DNA from: Streptomyces amritsarensis
GTDB lineage: Bacteria > Actinomycetota > Actinomycetes > Streptomycetales > Streptomycetaceae
NCBI RefSeq assembly: GCF_001953875.1
Contig: NZ_MQUR01000074.1
Location: 1 to 39,299, forward strand
DNA length: 39,299 bases
Reading direction: 5' to 3'
Shown here: positions 26,801 through 35,653 of the stretch, in pieces
Layout: every line of letters starts with the position of its first letter
Position numbering within the stretch: the first letter of the stretch is position 1
Made by a program: the position numbers and the translations under genes
The notes under the pieces: model-generated
What the model saw: only the letters and a program-made list of their open reading frames with translations
Told to the model about the DNA's origin: nothing
Database searches by the model: none

Positions 26801-27735
26801 CGCGCAGGGCTCTCCTTCGTGCGGGCGGTGATCAGCGCATGCGTGTGCCTGTCACCAGTGAAAGAAGAAAAATAGGGTGAATACCCGGGCAATCCCTCTA
26901 GATCCGGAAGCACACTAACGGCCAGCGATCGTGATGCCCCATGGGAAGGGGCAGGTATTACCTCGATTCGGTGATCTTGGGCAGCGGGGTGTTTGACCAC
27001 TGCCTCGGCGGTTTCGGACATGCCGGCCGGGCACTTTCCGCCAAGGCTGCGCCGGAGTGTCAACTTCCGCACATTCGGGCGGGGTTGCGCGGCGCTCCCT
27101 CGCGGGGCGGTCCGTCGATCCACTGGGGTGCCGGAGGCCGCCGGCGCTCAGGAAGCGGGCTGCCCGGTCGGCGCGGAGCTCGGCGTCGAGGTGGAGGAGC
27201 ACGGCCCCTGCTCGTCCCGCAGCCGGTCCATCCCCCCGCGCACTCCGCCGGTTTCGGGCGCGGTCCGGATCGCGGCGAGGCCCTCCTCGATGGGGGGACG
27301 GGCCGGCGGGCGCGAGATCGAGGAAGTCGGGCACGCACCCGGCGGGCGTCGATCGCGGAGGTGGCCGAGGTCCGCCCGAAGCCGCTGCGGCCGTGGGTGG
27401 TCGACGGCGGGGCGGGGCGGCAGCCCGATCCGCCGAAGTCCCCCTTGTCGAACCGCCCGCCGGAGCCTGCGCGGGTGATGTCCCGAGCCCCTGCGGGAGT
27501 TCGCCGGAGCGTACCGCCGCGCCCCTCGCCTCGGCCCCGCGGGCTCCGCGGGTGAGGGCCGATCGCGCGACCGGGCGGGCGGATTGCGCGGGGGCGGCGG
27601 TCGGGCGGCTCCCGTGCCGCCGGAGCTGCGCCACCCGCGTACGCCGACCGGGCGGTACCGGCCCCTCCGGCGCCGCAGGCGGTCCCGCGTCGGCCGGCAG
27701 CGGGGGCGGCGGCACCCGGGGCGGCGCCCGGTGCC
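26801..27735. other. Long intergenic region without a convincing gene
   Basis: About 935 bp upstream of the MIB operon. The part nearest the encapsulin gene (26801-26960) has lower GC and should hold its promoter. It contains the dyad AGGTA-T-TACCT (26953-26963) and a 6-bp hairpin TGCCCC/GGGGCA (26935-26953), but no clear -35/-10 pair. From about 26970 to 27735 all six frames lack consistent third-position bias and no protein family was recognised. It may be decayed sequence. Confidence 0.5.
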
Positions 27736-28317
27736 TCAGGCGGCCGGGGGCGCGGTGATACGGCGTACGGACTCCACGACGGCCGCCCGGTGGCTCGCGA
27801 GGCGCTCGGCGGGCCAGCCGGTGCCCGCCGCTCCCGCCGCCGGGCCGCCCACCGCCCCGAACCAGGCCTGCGACAGGCCGATGACCAGCGTCAGCACGTC
27901 CGCCGCGGCGATGCCCGCGTCGATCCGGCCCGCTTCCTGCGCCTCCCGCACGGCCGTGATCTTGCCCTCGTAGGACTCGGCCTCCGCCCCTGTGGAGCCC
28001 GGGCGCTCCAGCTGCTTCCACAGCACGAGACGCATCAGCTCGGGGCGCTCGACGAGGTGGTCGAACACGGCCCCCGCGTAGCCGGGCAGGTCGTCGGCGT
28101 CGAAGGGCACGATTTCCGAGCCGGTCTCCAGGGCCCGCTGGAGCACGGCGTCGAAGAGCTGCTCCTTGTTGCCGTAGTAGACGTAGATGAGCCGCTTGTT
28201 CGCCTGCGCGGTCTCCGCGATGCGGTCGACGCGCGCACCGGCGATGCCGTACGCCGCGAACTCGGAGAAGGCCGCGTCGAGCAGACGCGCCTTGGTCGCG
28301 TGGGAATCCCGTGCCAT
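27736..28317 (-). CDS. TetR-family regulator, divergent from aldo/keto reductase
   Basis: A 193-aa protein with an N-terminal helix-turn-helix (about residues 10-57: KARLLDAAFSEFAAYGIAGARVDRIAETAQANKRLIYVYYGNKEQLF) and a helical ligand domain. The tail is Ala/Pro-rich. It is transcribed away from the aldo/keto reductase gene, and an extended inverted repeat lies between the two starts, so it probably represses both. The ligand is unknown. Confidence 0.93.
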   Translation of the reverse strand: MARDSHATKARLLDAAFSEFAAYGIAGARVDRIAETAQANKRLIYVYYGNKEQLFDAVLQRALETGSEIVPFDADDLPGYAGAVFDHLVERPELMRLVLWKQLERPGSTGAEAESYEGKITAVREAQEAGRIDAGIAAADVLTLVIGLSQAWFGAVGGPAAGAAGTGWPAERLASHRAAVVESVRRITAPPAA

Positions 28318-28333
28318 GGGCCGCAGCCTAGCA

Positions 28334-28400
28334 AGTAACTATCTGGTTATTGACAAGGGAGGGCGACGCGCCGCATGCTCTATCTATCCAGTTAGTTACT
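28334..28400. promoter_or_regulatory. TetR operator pair flanking an AKR promoter
   Basis: AGTAACTATCTGG (28334-28346) and CCAGTTAGTTACT (28388-28400) are inverted copies with one mismatch in 13, 41 bp apart. Between them lie a consensus -35 TTGACA (28350-28355) and, 18 nt on, CATGCT. The second half-site lies 17 bp before the reductase ATG. Confidence 0.6.
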
Positions 28401-28417
28401 TTCTCGAGGAGCACACC

Positions 28418-29401
28418 ATGGAGATGCGCGCACTGGGCCGCCAGGGCCTTGCGGTCGGGGCCGAGGGCCTCGGGCTGATGGGCATGAGCGCCCACTACGG
28501 CGCCACCGACGAGACCGAGTCCCTCGCCACCATCGACCGCGCCCTGGAACTCGGCGTCACCCTTCTCGACACCGCCGAGGGCTACGGCCCCTTCCGCAAC
28601 GAGCAGCTGCTCGGCAAGGCCCTGGCCGGGCGCCGCGAGGCGGCCGTCGTGGCGACCAAGACCGGGATCGAGTTCACCGACGAGGGCGCCTTCCTCGGCC
28701 ACAACGGGACGCCCGAGTACATCCGCCGGTCGGCGGACCGCTCCCTGCGCCACCTGGGCACCGACCACATCGACCTCTACTACCTGCACCGCGTCGACCC
28801 GGACGTGCCGATCGAGGAGAGCGTGGGCGCCCTGGCCGGGCTGGTCGAGGCGGGCAAGGTCCGCCACATCGGCCTGTGCGAAGTCTCCCCCGCCACGATC
28901 ACCCGCGCCCACGCCGTGCACCCGCTGGCAGCCGTACAGACCGAGTACAGCCTCTTCGAGCGCGGCATCGAGCACGACGGGGTCCTCGACACCCTCCGCG
29001 ACCTGGGGATCGGACTCGTCGCCTACTCCCCGCTCGGCCGCGGCTTCCTCTCCGGCGCCATCACCACCCCCGACGACTTCGCGGCGGACGACTTCCGCCG
29101 CACCGACCCCCGCTTCCAGGGGGAAAACTTCCGGCGCAATCTGGCCGTCGTGGACCAGGTCCGCCGACTCGCCGCCGCGAAGGGCGTCACACCCTCGCAG
29201 CTGGCCCTGGCCTGGACCCTGCACCAGGGCGCGGTGCCCATCCCGGGCACGAAGCGCCGCACCTACCTGGAGGAGAACATCGCCGCGACCGGCGTGACGA
29301 TCACCCCCGCCGAGCTGGCCGCGATCGACGCCGTCGCCCCGCACGGGGTGGCCTCGGGCGACCGCTACGCGCCCGAACTGATGGCTTCCCTGAACGGCTG
29401 A
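28418..29401 (+). CDS. Aldo/keto reductase
   Basis: A 327-aa (beta/alpha)8 NADPH-dependent oxidoreductase. The catalytic tetrad is visible: Asp and Tyr in TLLDTAEGYGP (about residues 47-57), Lys in VVATKTG (~85) and His in YYLHRVD (~122). The NADPH-binding segment YSPLGRGFLSG and late PIPGTKRRTYLEEN are typical of the AKR11/AKR13-like group. The ATG follows GAGGAG 6 nt upstream. It is divergent from the TetR gene and controlled from the shared region. The substrate is unknown. Confidence 0.95.
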   Translation: MEMRALGRQGLAVGAEGLGLMGMSAHYGATDETESLATIDRALELGVTLLDTAEGYGPFRNEQLLGKALAGRREAAVVATKTGIEFTDEGAFLGHNGTPEYIRRSADRSLRHLGTDHIDLYYLHRVDPDVPIEESVGALAGLVEAGKVRHIGLCEVSPATITRAHAVHPLAAVQTEYSLFERGIEHDGVLDTLRDLGIGLVAYSPLGRGFLSGAITTPDDFAADDFRRTDPRFQGENFRRNLAVVDQVRRLAAAKGVTPSQLALAWTLHQGAVPIPGTKRRTYLEENIAATGVTITPAELAAIDAVAPHGVASGDRYAPELMASLNG

Positions 29402-30367
29402 CCAGTGCACGGTGCCGCGGGGCGCGGGGGTACGGAGTATGACGCGCTCGACCGGATGCGGCCCGGCAGGCCCACTACGGACAGGTCGCTGCCGTCACCC
29501 CGGAGACGGCGGTGCCGTGGCCGGTCACCCCGGCCGATGCCGGGGTGCGGGGCCCGAATCGCAGGATCTCGTCGCCCCGATGCCCGCCCGCGACGACAGC
29601 CGGCCCCCGCCGGGGCCGATCTCGGCGCGGTCCGGCAGCCGGCCGGGCGGCTCCCGTATCGGGGCCGGCTGGGCGGCACCGTCGAGGGGGCGGTGCGCCT
29701 CGTCGCCGTGGAGCCGGGTCGTCTCCGCGAGGAGTTCGCCGGTCCGTGGCGCGGCGGGGCCGTCGCAGGTGCGGCTGCTCCCGCACGTCGGTCCCCGGCC
29801 GGCCGGGCGGCCGTCAAGGCGCGGTGCGCCTCCCGCGCGGTCCAGCGACCGCGGGGCCTGCTTCTCGCGGGCCGGCCCGGGCGGCGTCGCGGGCCCCCGT
29901 CCGGGCCGGCTCTGCTGCGGCGGCATGCGGCGGCGGTCGGCCGCACGCAGGGCGGCCGCGAGTGCGGGCGGGTGGTCCGCGGCGCAGTACACGGTGCTCG
30001 CCCCCACCGTCCCCGGCGGGCCCCAGGTCGAGGCGGACGGGCGGGTCCAGGCGCAGGGCCGCGTTCAGTGAGCAGTCCACCGAGCTGGCGACCGGCCCGG
30101 GTTCACCGGGCACGGGCAGCGGCCCGGGACGGTGCGGAGGACCGGTGCCACCGCCCGGACGGCCGCGCGGGGCACCCGGTGCGCAGGACGACGTGTTCCC
30201 GGTCCGCCTCGTGGGGGTGACGGGCCGGCGCCGCCACGAGGCCCGGGCCGGCCGGCCGAGTGCCGTGGACCGGGCACCCGTGGGCGTCGCGGCGGAACGG
30301 CCGTCACCGAGGCGGCCGACGTGCGGGCGATGCCCGCCCGGGAGCGCCGGCGACGGCAGACCGCATG
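29402..30367 (-). pseudogene. Gene-free stretch with frame-hopping coding-like fragments (possible decayed gene)
   Basis: No intact gene fits this 966-bp stretch. On the minus strand between about 30240 and 29930, protein-like pieces occur in succession in different frames: RHPHEADREHVVLRTG, then RVPRAAVRAVAPVLRTVPG, then SSVDCSLNAALRLDPPVRLD, then STVYCAADHPPALAAALRAA. They are cut by stops or lack starts. This pattern suggests a coding region broken by several frameshifts. The original family was not recognised. Further left (29500-29930) the signal fades. Confidence 0.3.
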
Positions 30368-31015
30368 TCAGCCGAGCGGTTCCGGCGGGCCTGCGGGGCC
30401 GGGGGTGAGGGCTGCGGCGGCGGCGAAGAGGCGGGCGCAGCGGCGTGTCATGGCCTCCGGGGACTGGTCGGGGTGCTTGATCCACCAGCGGACGAGGGTG
30501 GCGACCAGGTCCCGCCAGACGTACATGAGCGCGTCCGCGTCCAGAGGGTCGCCGGAGCCTGCCGCGCGCAGCAGGTCGGCGGTGCCGTCGGCGGCGAGAT
30601 CGTCGATGGCGGACCAGTACTCCGCCGCGCGGCGCGCGGCCGCGCCGCCGGCCGGCAGGGAGGTGTCGTACAGCACGAACCACGCCTCCCGCTGTCCTTC
30701 CAGGGCGGTGAAGATGCTCTGCAGGACCCGCAGGGGCGTGTGCGCGGTGGCGCCGTCCCGGCCCATCGCGGTGCGGATGGTGTCCAGCAGGCGGTCCCCG
30801 ACGGGCACCAGGCAGGCCAGGTACAGGTCCTCCTTGGTGCCGAAGTACTGGTGCAGCAGGGTCTTGGTGACGCCGACGCGGTCGGCGACGGCGGCGAGGG
30901 AGGCGGCCGCGTAGCCGCGGGTGCCGAACTCCTCGGTGGCCGCGGCCAGGATCTGCTGCTGGCGGTGCTGCCGCGGGACTCCCTTGGTGCCGGCTTTCGA
31001 GCGCGGGGTTGCCAT
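30368..31015 (-). CDS. TetR-family regulator, divergent from FAD oxidase
   Basis: A 215-aa protein. A basic leader (about 15 residues) precedes the helix-turn-helix (about 20-65: ILAAATEEFGTRGYAAASLAAVADRVGVTKTLLHQYFGTKEDLY). The C-terminal helical domain includes MYVWRDLVATLVRWWIKHPDQSPEAM. The start is ATG at 31015. It diverges from the AGPS-like oxidase, and the shared 68-bp space contains dyads, so it is the likely repressor of that gene. Similar TetR-flavoprotein pairs occur across Streptomyces. Confidence 0.93.
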   Translation of the reverse strand: MATPRSKAGTKGVPRQHRQQQILAAATEEFGTRGYAAASLAAVADRVGVTKTLLHQYFGTKEDLYLACLVPVGDRLLDTIRTAMGRDGATAHTPLRVLQSIFTALEGQREAWFVLYDTSLPAGGAAARRAAEYWSAIDDLAADGTADLLRAAGSGDPLDADALMYVWRDLVATLVRWWIKHPDQSPEAMTRRCARLFAAAAALTPGPAGPPEPLG

Positions 31016-31020
31016 GCCTG

Positions 31021-31054
31021 GATATTATCAGTAAGTAATTTACCGCAAGGTAAG
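31021..31054. promoter_or_regulatory. Putative operator/promoter between TetR and FAD oxidase
   Basis: An AT-rich island in GC-rich DNA holds the inverted repeat TTACC-GCAA-GGTAA (31040-31053) and, next to it, CAGTAAGTAA. It occupies most of the short divergent space and would overlap either promoter. Confidence 0.5.
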
Positions 31055-31083
31055 TTCCGCATCGCCATCCCTGGAGCGCCCCC

Positions 31084-32712
31084 ATGCCCGGTACGACGCC
31101 ACAGCCGACCTCCACCGCGCGCACCCGGTCCTGGTGGGGGTGGGGGTGGGCGGACGCCCACCCCGACGACGCGGAATGCACCGCCCTGGGCGCCCTGATA
31201 CCGGGCACCCTCGCCCACCCGCTGCCCGTCCCGCGCGTCCGCGACCTGGACATCCGGCGGCCCGCAGTCGAACCCCCGGCCGGCCTGGCGCACCTGGTCG
31301 GGGCCGACCCCGCGGACCGTGCCGCCCACGCCATGGGCAAGGCCTACCGCGACATCGTGCGCGCCCTGCGCGGACGCCCCGGCCGCATCCCCGACCTGGT
31401 CGCACGCCCGACGGACGAGCGCGGAGTGGCAGACCTGCTGGACTGGGCCGGCGAACGGCAGGTCGCGGTCGTCCCGTACGGCGGCGGCTCCTCCGTCTCG
31501 GGCGGCGTGGAGTACCGCGGCGACGCCCATCGCGCCGTACTGTCCCTCGACCTGACGGCCATGGACCGCGTCCTGGAGGTCGACGCCGTCGGCCGGGCGG
31601 CGCGCATCCAGGCCGGCGCCCTCGGCCCGGGCCTGGAGGACCAACTGCGGCCCCACGGGCTGACCCTGAGGCATTTCCCGCAGAGCTTCGAGTTCTCCAC
31701 GCTGGGCGGCTGGCTCGCCACCCGGGCCGGCGGCCACTACGCCACCGGGCGCACGCACATCGACGACTTCGTCCAATCCCTGCGCGTGGTCACACCGGCC
31801 GGCACCAGCGCCTCGTGGCGGCTGCCCGCGTCCGGCGCGGGCCCCTCCCCCGACCGGCTGTTCCTCGGCTCCGAGGGGGCGCTCGGGATCATCACCGAGG
31901 CGTGGGTACGGCTTCAGGAACGCCCCGCCCACAAGGCGTCCGCGTCCCTCGCGTTCGGCGACTTCCACGCCGCGCTGGCAGCGGTGCGCGCCCTCGCGCA
32001 GTCGGACCTGTGCCCCGCCAACTGCCGGCTGCTCGACGCCGGCGAGGCCGCGCTGTCGGGCGCCTCCCGCGACGGCTCCGCCGTGCTCGTGCTGGGGTTC
32101 GAGTCCGCGGACGCGCCCGTCACGGCCCGGCTCGCACAGGCCGTCGACCTGGCCCGGTCCCACGGCGGCAGGCCGTCCGCCGGGCCCGCCGGCGCGGCGG
32201 CCGCGGGCGGCACGGAGGGCGGGAACTGTGACGCCGCCGTGAGCGCCTGGCGCTCGGCCTTCCTGCGGATGCCCTACCTCCGCGACGGGCTGGCCAGGAT
32301 GGGGGCGGTGGCGGAGACCTTCGAGACGGCGGCCACCTGGGACCGGATCCCCGGCCTGATCGAAGCGGTCCGCAAGGAGGTCGGGGAGGCGGCCCTCAAG
32401 GGCTCCGGCCACCCGGCGACCGTCAACTGCCGCCTCACGCACGTCTATCCCGACGGTGCGGCCCCGTACTTCACCGTCCTGGCGGCGGGCCGCCCCGGGG
32501 ACGAGGTGGCCTTCTGGGACGACCTCAAGGCCGTGGCGGGCGACGTCCTGCACCGTCACCGGGCCACGATCACCCACCACCACGCCGTCGGCCGGGACCA
32601 CCGCCCCGGGTACGACCTCCAGCGCCCCGACCCCTTCGCCCTCGCGCTGCGCGCCGCGAAGGGCGCCCTCGACCCGCGGGGGATCCTCAACCCGGGCGTG
32701 CTCGTCGACTGA
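31084..32712 (+). CDS. FAD-binding oxidase, alkyldihydroxyacetonephosphate-synthase-like
   Basis: A 542-aa flavoprotein of the vanillyl-alcohol-oxidase fold. The N-terminus has SWWGWGWADA, typical of AGPS-like proteins. The FAD-binding core includes VVPYGGGSSVSGGV (about 137-150) and HFPQSFEFSTLGGWLATRAGG. Near the C-terminus are the His-rich active-site loop THHHAVGRDH and the ending DPRGILNPGVLVD. Eukaryotic AGPS swaps an acyl for an alkyl chain on DHAP to start ether lipids. The bacterial substrate is not established. The ATG follows GGAG about 8 nt upstream. No other lipid gene is adjacent. Confidence 0.92.
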   Translation: MPGTTPQPTSTARTRSWWGWGWADAHPDDAECTALGALIPGTLAHPLPVPRVRDLDIRRPAVEPPAGLAHLVGADPADRAAHAMGKAYRDIVRALRGRPGRIPDLVARPTDERGVADLLDWAGERQVAVVPYGGGSSVSGGVEYRGDAHRAVLSLDLTAMDRVLEVDAVGRAARIQAGALGPGLEDQLRPHGLTLRHFPQSFEFSTLGGWLATRAGGHYATGRTHIDDFVQSLRVVTPAGTSASWRLPASGAGPSPDRLFLGSEGALGIITEAWVRLQERPAHKASASLAFGDFHAALAAVRALAQSDLCPANCRLLDAGEAALSGASRDGSAVLVLGFESADAPVTARLAQAVDLARSHGGRPSAGPAGAAAAGGTEGGNCDAAVSAWRSAFLRMPYLRDGLARMGAVAETFETAATWDRIPGLIEAVRKEVGEAALKGSGHPATVNCRLTHVYPDGAAPYFTVLAAGRPGDEVAFWDDLKAVAGDVLHRHRATITHHHAVGRDHRPGYDLQRPDPFALALRAAKGALDPRGILNPGVLVD

Positions 32713-32784
32713 GCGGCGCCCCGCCCGGGGTGCGCGCGGCCGCGAAGATGACCGGAGCACGCGCCGTACGGTACGAAGACTTCT

Positions 32785-33369
32785 GTGAAGGAACAGATCC
32801 AGCCCTCGACCGTTCGGGTGTTCATAGCGCTCGCCCCGCCCGACGACGCCAAGGACGAGCTCGCGCGGGCGCTGCGGCCCGCCTACGCGGCGTACCCGGG
32901 CCTGCGGTGGAACCGCATCGAGGACTGGCACATCACCCTGGCGTTCCTCGGGGAACTCCCGGTCGGGACGGTTCCGCTCCTGCGGCCGCCGCTCGCCGGC
33001 CTGGCGGCGGCCCGCCCGCCCCTCGAACTGGCGCTGACCGGCGGCGGCCACTTCGACGAGCGGGTGCTGTGGAGCGGGGTCGACGGCGACCTCGAAGGCC
33101 TGCACCTGCTCGCCTCCGAGGTGCGTGCCGTGGTCAAGGAATGCGGGGTGCCCTTCGAGGACCGGCCGCTGCGCCCCCATCTCACCCTGGCGCGGACCCG
33201 CCGAAACGATCCCGCGTGCGTGGTGGAGGCCGCCGCCGGGCTCGGCGCGTTCTCCGGCCGCCGGTGGCGGACCGCACGCCTGCACCTGGTCGGCAGCAAC
33301 ATCGGCCGCGGCCCGGGCCCGATCCACTACCGCGACATCGAGGCGTGGAGCTTCCGCCACGGCGGCTGA
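32785..33369 (+). CDS. thpR: RNA 2',3'-cyclic phosphodiesterase ThpR (2'-5' RNA ligase family)
   Basis: A 194-aa 2H phosphoesterase. The two catalytic H-x-T motifs are HITLAFLG (about residue 51) and HLTLART (about 132). Other family features are the N-terminal VRVFIALAPPDDAK, GGHFDERVLWSGV and the late LVGSNIGRGPGPIHY. It hydrolyses RNA 2',3'-cyclic phosphates to 2'-phosphates. The GTG at 32785 has only a weak ribosome site. A TACGGT -10-like hexamer 12 nt upstream suggests a very short leader. Confidence 0.93.
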   Translation: MKEQIQPSTVRVFIALAPPDDAKDELARALRPAYAAYPGLRWNRIEDWHITLAFLGELPVGTVPLLRPPLAGLAAARPPLELALTGGGHFDERVLWSGVDGDLEGLHLLASEVRAVVKECGVPFEDRPLRPHLTLARTRRNDPACVVEAAAGLGAFSGRRWRTARLHLVGSNIGRGPGPIHYRDIEAWSFRHGG

Positions 33370-33741
33370 AGAAGCCGGCTCGGCGAGCCTTAACGGCCGG
33401 CCCTCCCCGGTGCGTGGCGCGGCAGCGGCTCACGCGGACGCGCCGCCGGCGCCGAGGGTCGCGTACGGCCCGGCGGGGCAGGCCGCCCACGGGGCCGTTC
33501 TCCCGGCGGCGGTCCGCTTCCGGCGGGCGGGCGACCCCGCCGAGCACCGGGACCGCGAGCCGGCCCCCGCCCGTACCCGGCCCCCGGCCCGTACCCGGTT
33601 CCCGGCCGGTCCCGCGCCCGCCGAGCCGAGTCGACCGCGCCGGATCGGGTGAACAGCATCGACCTGGGCGAAACGGGCATGGGGTCGCGTAATCGTGGTA
33701 GACGCCGTGCATACCGGTTCGAGAGGAACCAGGAGGTAGTC
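33370..33741. other. Gene-free region with short GC repeats
   Basis: 372 bp between ThpR and the DUF6131 peptide. A short 5-bp hairpin (33377-33389) follows the ThpR stop. Around 33571-33613 an 18-bp motif containing CCGTACCCGG is repeated twice with a degenerate third copy. A sigma-B-like motif lies at 33628. No gene was seen. Confidence 0.5.
33628..33652 (+). promoter_or_regulatory. Weak sigma-B-like promoter before DUF6131 gene
   Basis: GAGT, 15 nt, then GGGTGA (33647-33652), about 90 bp before the ATG at 33742. The -10 differs from GGGTAY at two positions. It is listed because the same 15-nt architecture occurs at 5803 and 35654. Confidence 0.25.
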
Positions 33742-33897
33742 ATGATCGTTCTTGGCGTCATCCTGCTGATCATCGGCTTCGTCACGGGGATATCGATCCT
33801 CTGGACGATCGGCGTGATCCTCGTGGTCATCGGCCTGGTGCTGTGGCTGCTGGGCGCCGTCGGGCACGCCGTGGGAGGCCGCAAGCACTACTACTGA
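33742..33897 (+). CDS. DUF6131-family small membrane protein, 51 aa
   Basis: Two closely packed hydrophobic helices rich in Ile, Val, Leu and Gly (residues 1-18 and 20-40, joined at TGISILW) are followed by the basic tail GHAVGGRKHYY. Sequence and length match the short actinobacterial DUF6131 proteins as I remember them. The ATG has an ideal AGGAGGT 5 nt upstream. Upstream in-frame starts would add a non-conserved Arg-rich leader. The function is unknown, probably envelope stress. Confidence 0.88.
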   Translation: MIVLGVILLIIGFVTGISILWTIGVILVVIGLVLWLLGAVGHAVGGRKHYY

Positions 33898-33919
33898 CGC
33901 CGGGCCTCCTGGCACGCCC

Positions 33920-34306
33920 TCAGGGGCGGTAGCGCAGTGGATGGTCCTGCGGGACCTCCACGACAGCGATCCGCACACCGTCGGGGTCGGCGATCCACAT
34001 CTCGATCAGTCCCCACGGTTCCCGCAGCGGAGGTCTCAGCACTTCGGCGCCGCGGCTGTGCAACTCCTCGTACGCCGCCTGCACATCGGCGACTTGGAGC
34101 CACAGCCGCAGGCCCGGCGCCGGCGGCGCGTCGGCCCGCCCCGACACCTCGAGGAAGCCGCCGCCGAGGAAGTAGACCGTGCCGCGGTCCGGCCCCGTGC
34201 CGAACTCGCGGTACACGGCGAGGCCGAGGGTCTCGCCGTAGAACGCGCGCGACCGCTCGGGGTCCGTCGGTCGCAGCAGGGTCCTGCTGCCCAGTACGTG
34301 CACCAT
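33920..34306 (-). CDS. VOC-family protein, 128 aa
   Basis: A glyoxalase-fold protein: LGSRTLLRPTDPERSRAFYGETLGLAVYREFGTGPD at the N-terminus, then EPWGLIEMWIADPDGVRIAVVEVP at the C-terminus. The metal-ligand-like Glu in IEMW is kept. The ATG at 34306 follows GAAGGTGG. It lies 31 bp after the FUSC-type gene in the same direction, so they may be co-transcribed. The substrate is unknown. Confidence 0.92.
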   Translation of the reverse strand: MVHVLGSRTLLRPTDPERSRAFYGETLGLAVYREFGTGPDRGTVYFLGGGFLEVSGRADAPPAPGLRLWLQVADVQAAYEELHSRGAEVLRPPLREPWGLIEMWIADPDGVRIAVVEVPQDHPLRYRP

Positions 34307-34337
34307 GCCCCCACCTTCGCGCACCGTTCCCCCTCCG

Positions 34338-35558
34338 TCACCCCGACCGCTCCGCCCCGCGCCGCCGGCGGGTCCCCCTCCGCAGCCGGCCGCGCAGTCC
34401 GTCGGTGCGTCGGGTGCGCGTGTGCTCGTCGAGTTCCTCCAGCAGTCGCTGCGAGCGCTTCTCCACGCCCAGCTCGTCGAGGACGCGGTCGATCTCGGTG
34501 AGCAGCGCGCCGCGCAGCTGCCAGTGCTCGGGGTCCTCGCGCGCGGTCGCCAGCAGCAGGTCCGCAAGCCGGTCGCGGTGGACGCGGGCCACGGCCAGCT
34601 CCCCGGTCAGGCGGGCCTCGGCCTCCTCGGCGTTGGCGCTCACCTGCGCGGTGATCAGCTGGGCGAAGCTCTCCACGGCGATCGCGGTGTGGCGCAGTAC
34701 CTCGCGCAGAGCGGCGGCGGTCTCGGGCTCGAAGAGCGGGCCGTCGGGGCGGGCCTTGGCGAGGTCGGTGAGGGTGCGGCTGGCCACGCGCAGCACCACC
34801 GCGCAGATCTCCAGGGTGTCCAGGCCGGTGCGCAGCACCAGCCGGAAGAGCAGGCCCTCCTTGACCCGCGGATTGAGCCGGAGGCTGTCCTCGGCCTGCC
34901 GCAGGGCGGTGTCGACCTGCGCGATGTCGTTGTCGAGGCGGCGCGCCTCGTGCAGCCGGGCGGCGGCCTGTTCGACGCGGCCCGGGCCGGGGAGGTCCTC
35001 GCCGAGGTGGTCGAGGAGGCGGCTCATGCGCAGGGCGAGATCGGTGATCGCGGTGCCCGCCGGGCCGATCCACAGGGGCGGTGCCAGGAGGAGGTTGACC
35101 AGCAGCCCGACCACCGCCCCGATGAGGGTTTCCACCACCCGGTCCCAGGCGGTGTCCGCCACCTGGGTGACGCCGAGGACGAGCATGGCGCTGATCGCGA
35201 CCTCGGGCACGAACTCGTCCACGCGCACCAGGTGGCCGACCACCAGGGAGGCCAGGATCAGCAGCCCGAGGCTCCACCAGGTGAGGCCGACCAGCACGCT
35301 GAAACCGATGGCGATCAGGACGCCGACGACCACCGAGTTGACCCGGCGGACGCTGGTGGTCAACGTGGAGTAGAGCGTGACCTGGACGACGAGCAGGGCC
35401 GTCAGCGGGGCGGTCAGCGGGTTCGGCTCGCTGCTCAGGCGGAGCGCCACGACGTAGCTGATGACGGCCGCGGCGGTGGAGCGCAGGGCCTGGACGGCGA
35501 CCGGCTCGCGGCGGCGCCGTGCGACACGGGTGGCGATGCTGCTGATCGTTTGCGGCAT
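34338..35558 (-). CDS. FUSC / aromatic acid exporter-type membrane protein
   Basis: A 406-aa protein. The N-terminal half holds about six hydrophobic helices (roughly residues 25-175), starting with ALRSTAAAVISYVVAL and including PLTAPLTALLVVQVTLYSTL, the FUSC signature region. The C-terminal half is a cytoplasmic helical domain rich in Arg, Glu and Ala and ends in a strongly basic tail. This resembles single-repeat FUSC/ArAE proteins of actinobacteria, half the size of AaeB. It may export aromatic acids. The start is ATG at 35558. Confidence 0.88.
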   Translation of the reverse strand: MPQTISSIATRVARRRREPVAVQALRSTAAAVISYVVALRLSSEPNPLTAPLTALLVVQVTLYSTLTTSVRRVNSVVVGVLIAIGFSVLVGLTWWSLGLLILASLVVGHLVRVDEFVPEVAISAMLVLGVTQVADTAWDRVVETLIGAVVGLLVNLLLAPPLWIGPAGTAITDLALRMSRLLDHLGEDLPGPGRVEQAAARLHEARRLDNDIAQVDTALRQAEDSLRLNPRVKEGLLFRLVLRTGLDTLEICAVVLRVASRTLTDLAKARPDGPLFEPETAAALREVLRHTAIAVESFAQLITAQVSANAEEAEARLTGELAVARVHRDRLADLLLATAREDPEHWQLRGALLTEIDRVLDELGVEKRSQRLLEELDEHTRTRRTDGLRGRLRRGTRRRRGAERSG

Positions 35559-35653
35559 GACTGCGCATCTTCCCAGGCCGCGCCGGATGACGCGTGCCGG
35601 AACGCACGAGTCCGGTCGTGTCGTACGTCGTGTCGCACAGGCTGGTGCCGGCC

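Noticed and set aside
27057..27758. Candidate genes in the region upstream of the MIB operon
   Set aside because: Frames on both strands lack ribosome sites, family motifs and consistent codon bias. One minus-strand piece (IEEGLAAIRTAPETGG) looked protein-like but is too short and has no start.
30448..33360. Long minus-strand open frame opposite the FAD oxidase and ThpR genes
   Set aside because: It covers two well-supported genes on the other strand and has low-complexity composition without any motif.
33571..33613. 18-bp repeats as binding sites or an origin
   Set aside because: There are only two good copies of a simple GC-rich motif in non-coding DNA, with no AT-rich element or DnaA-box-like sequence nearby.
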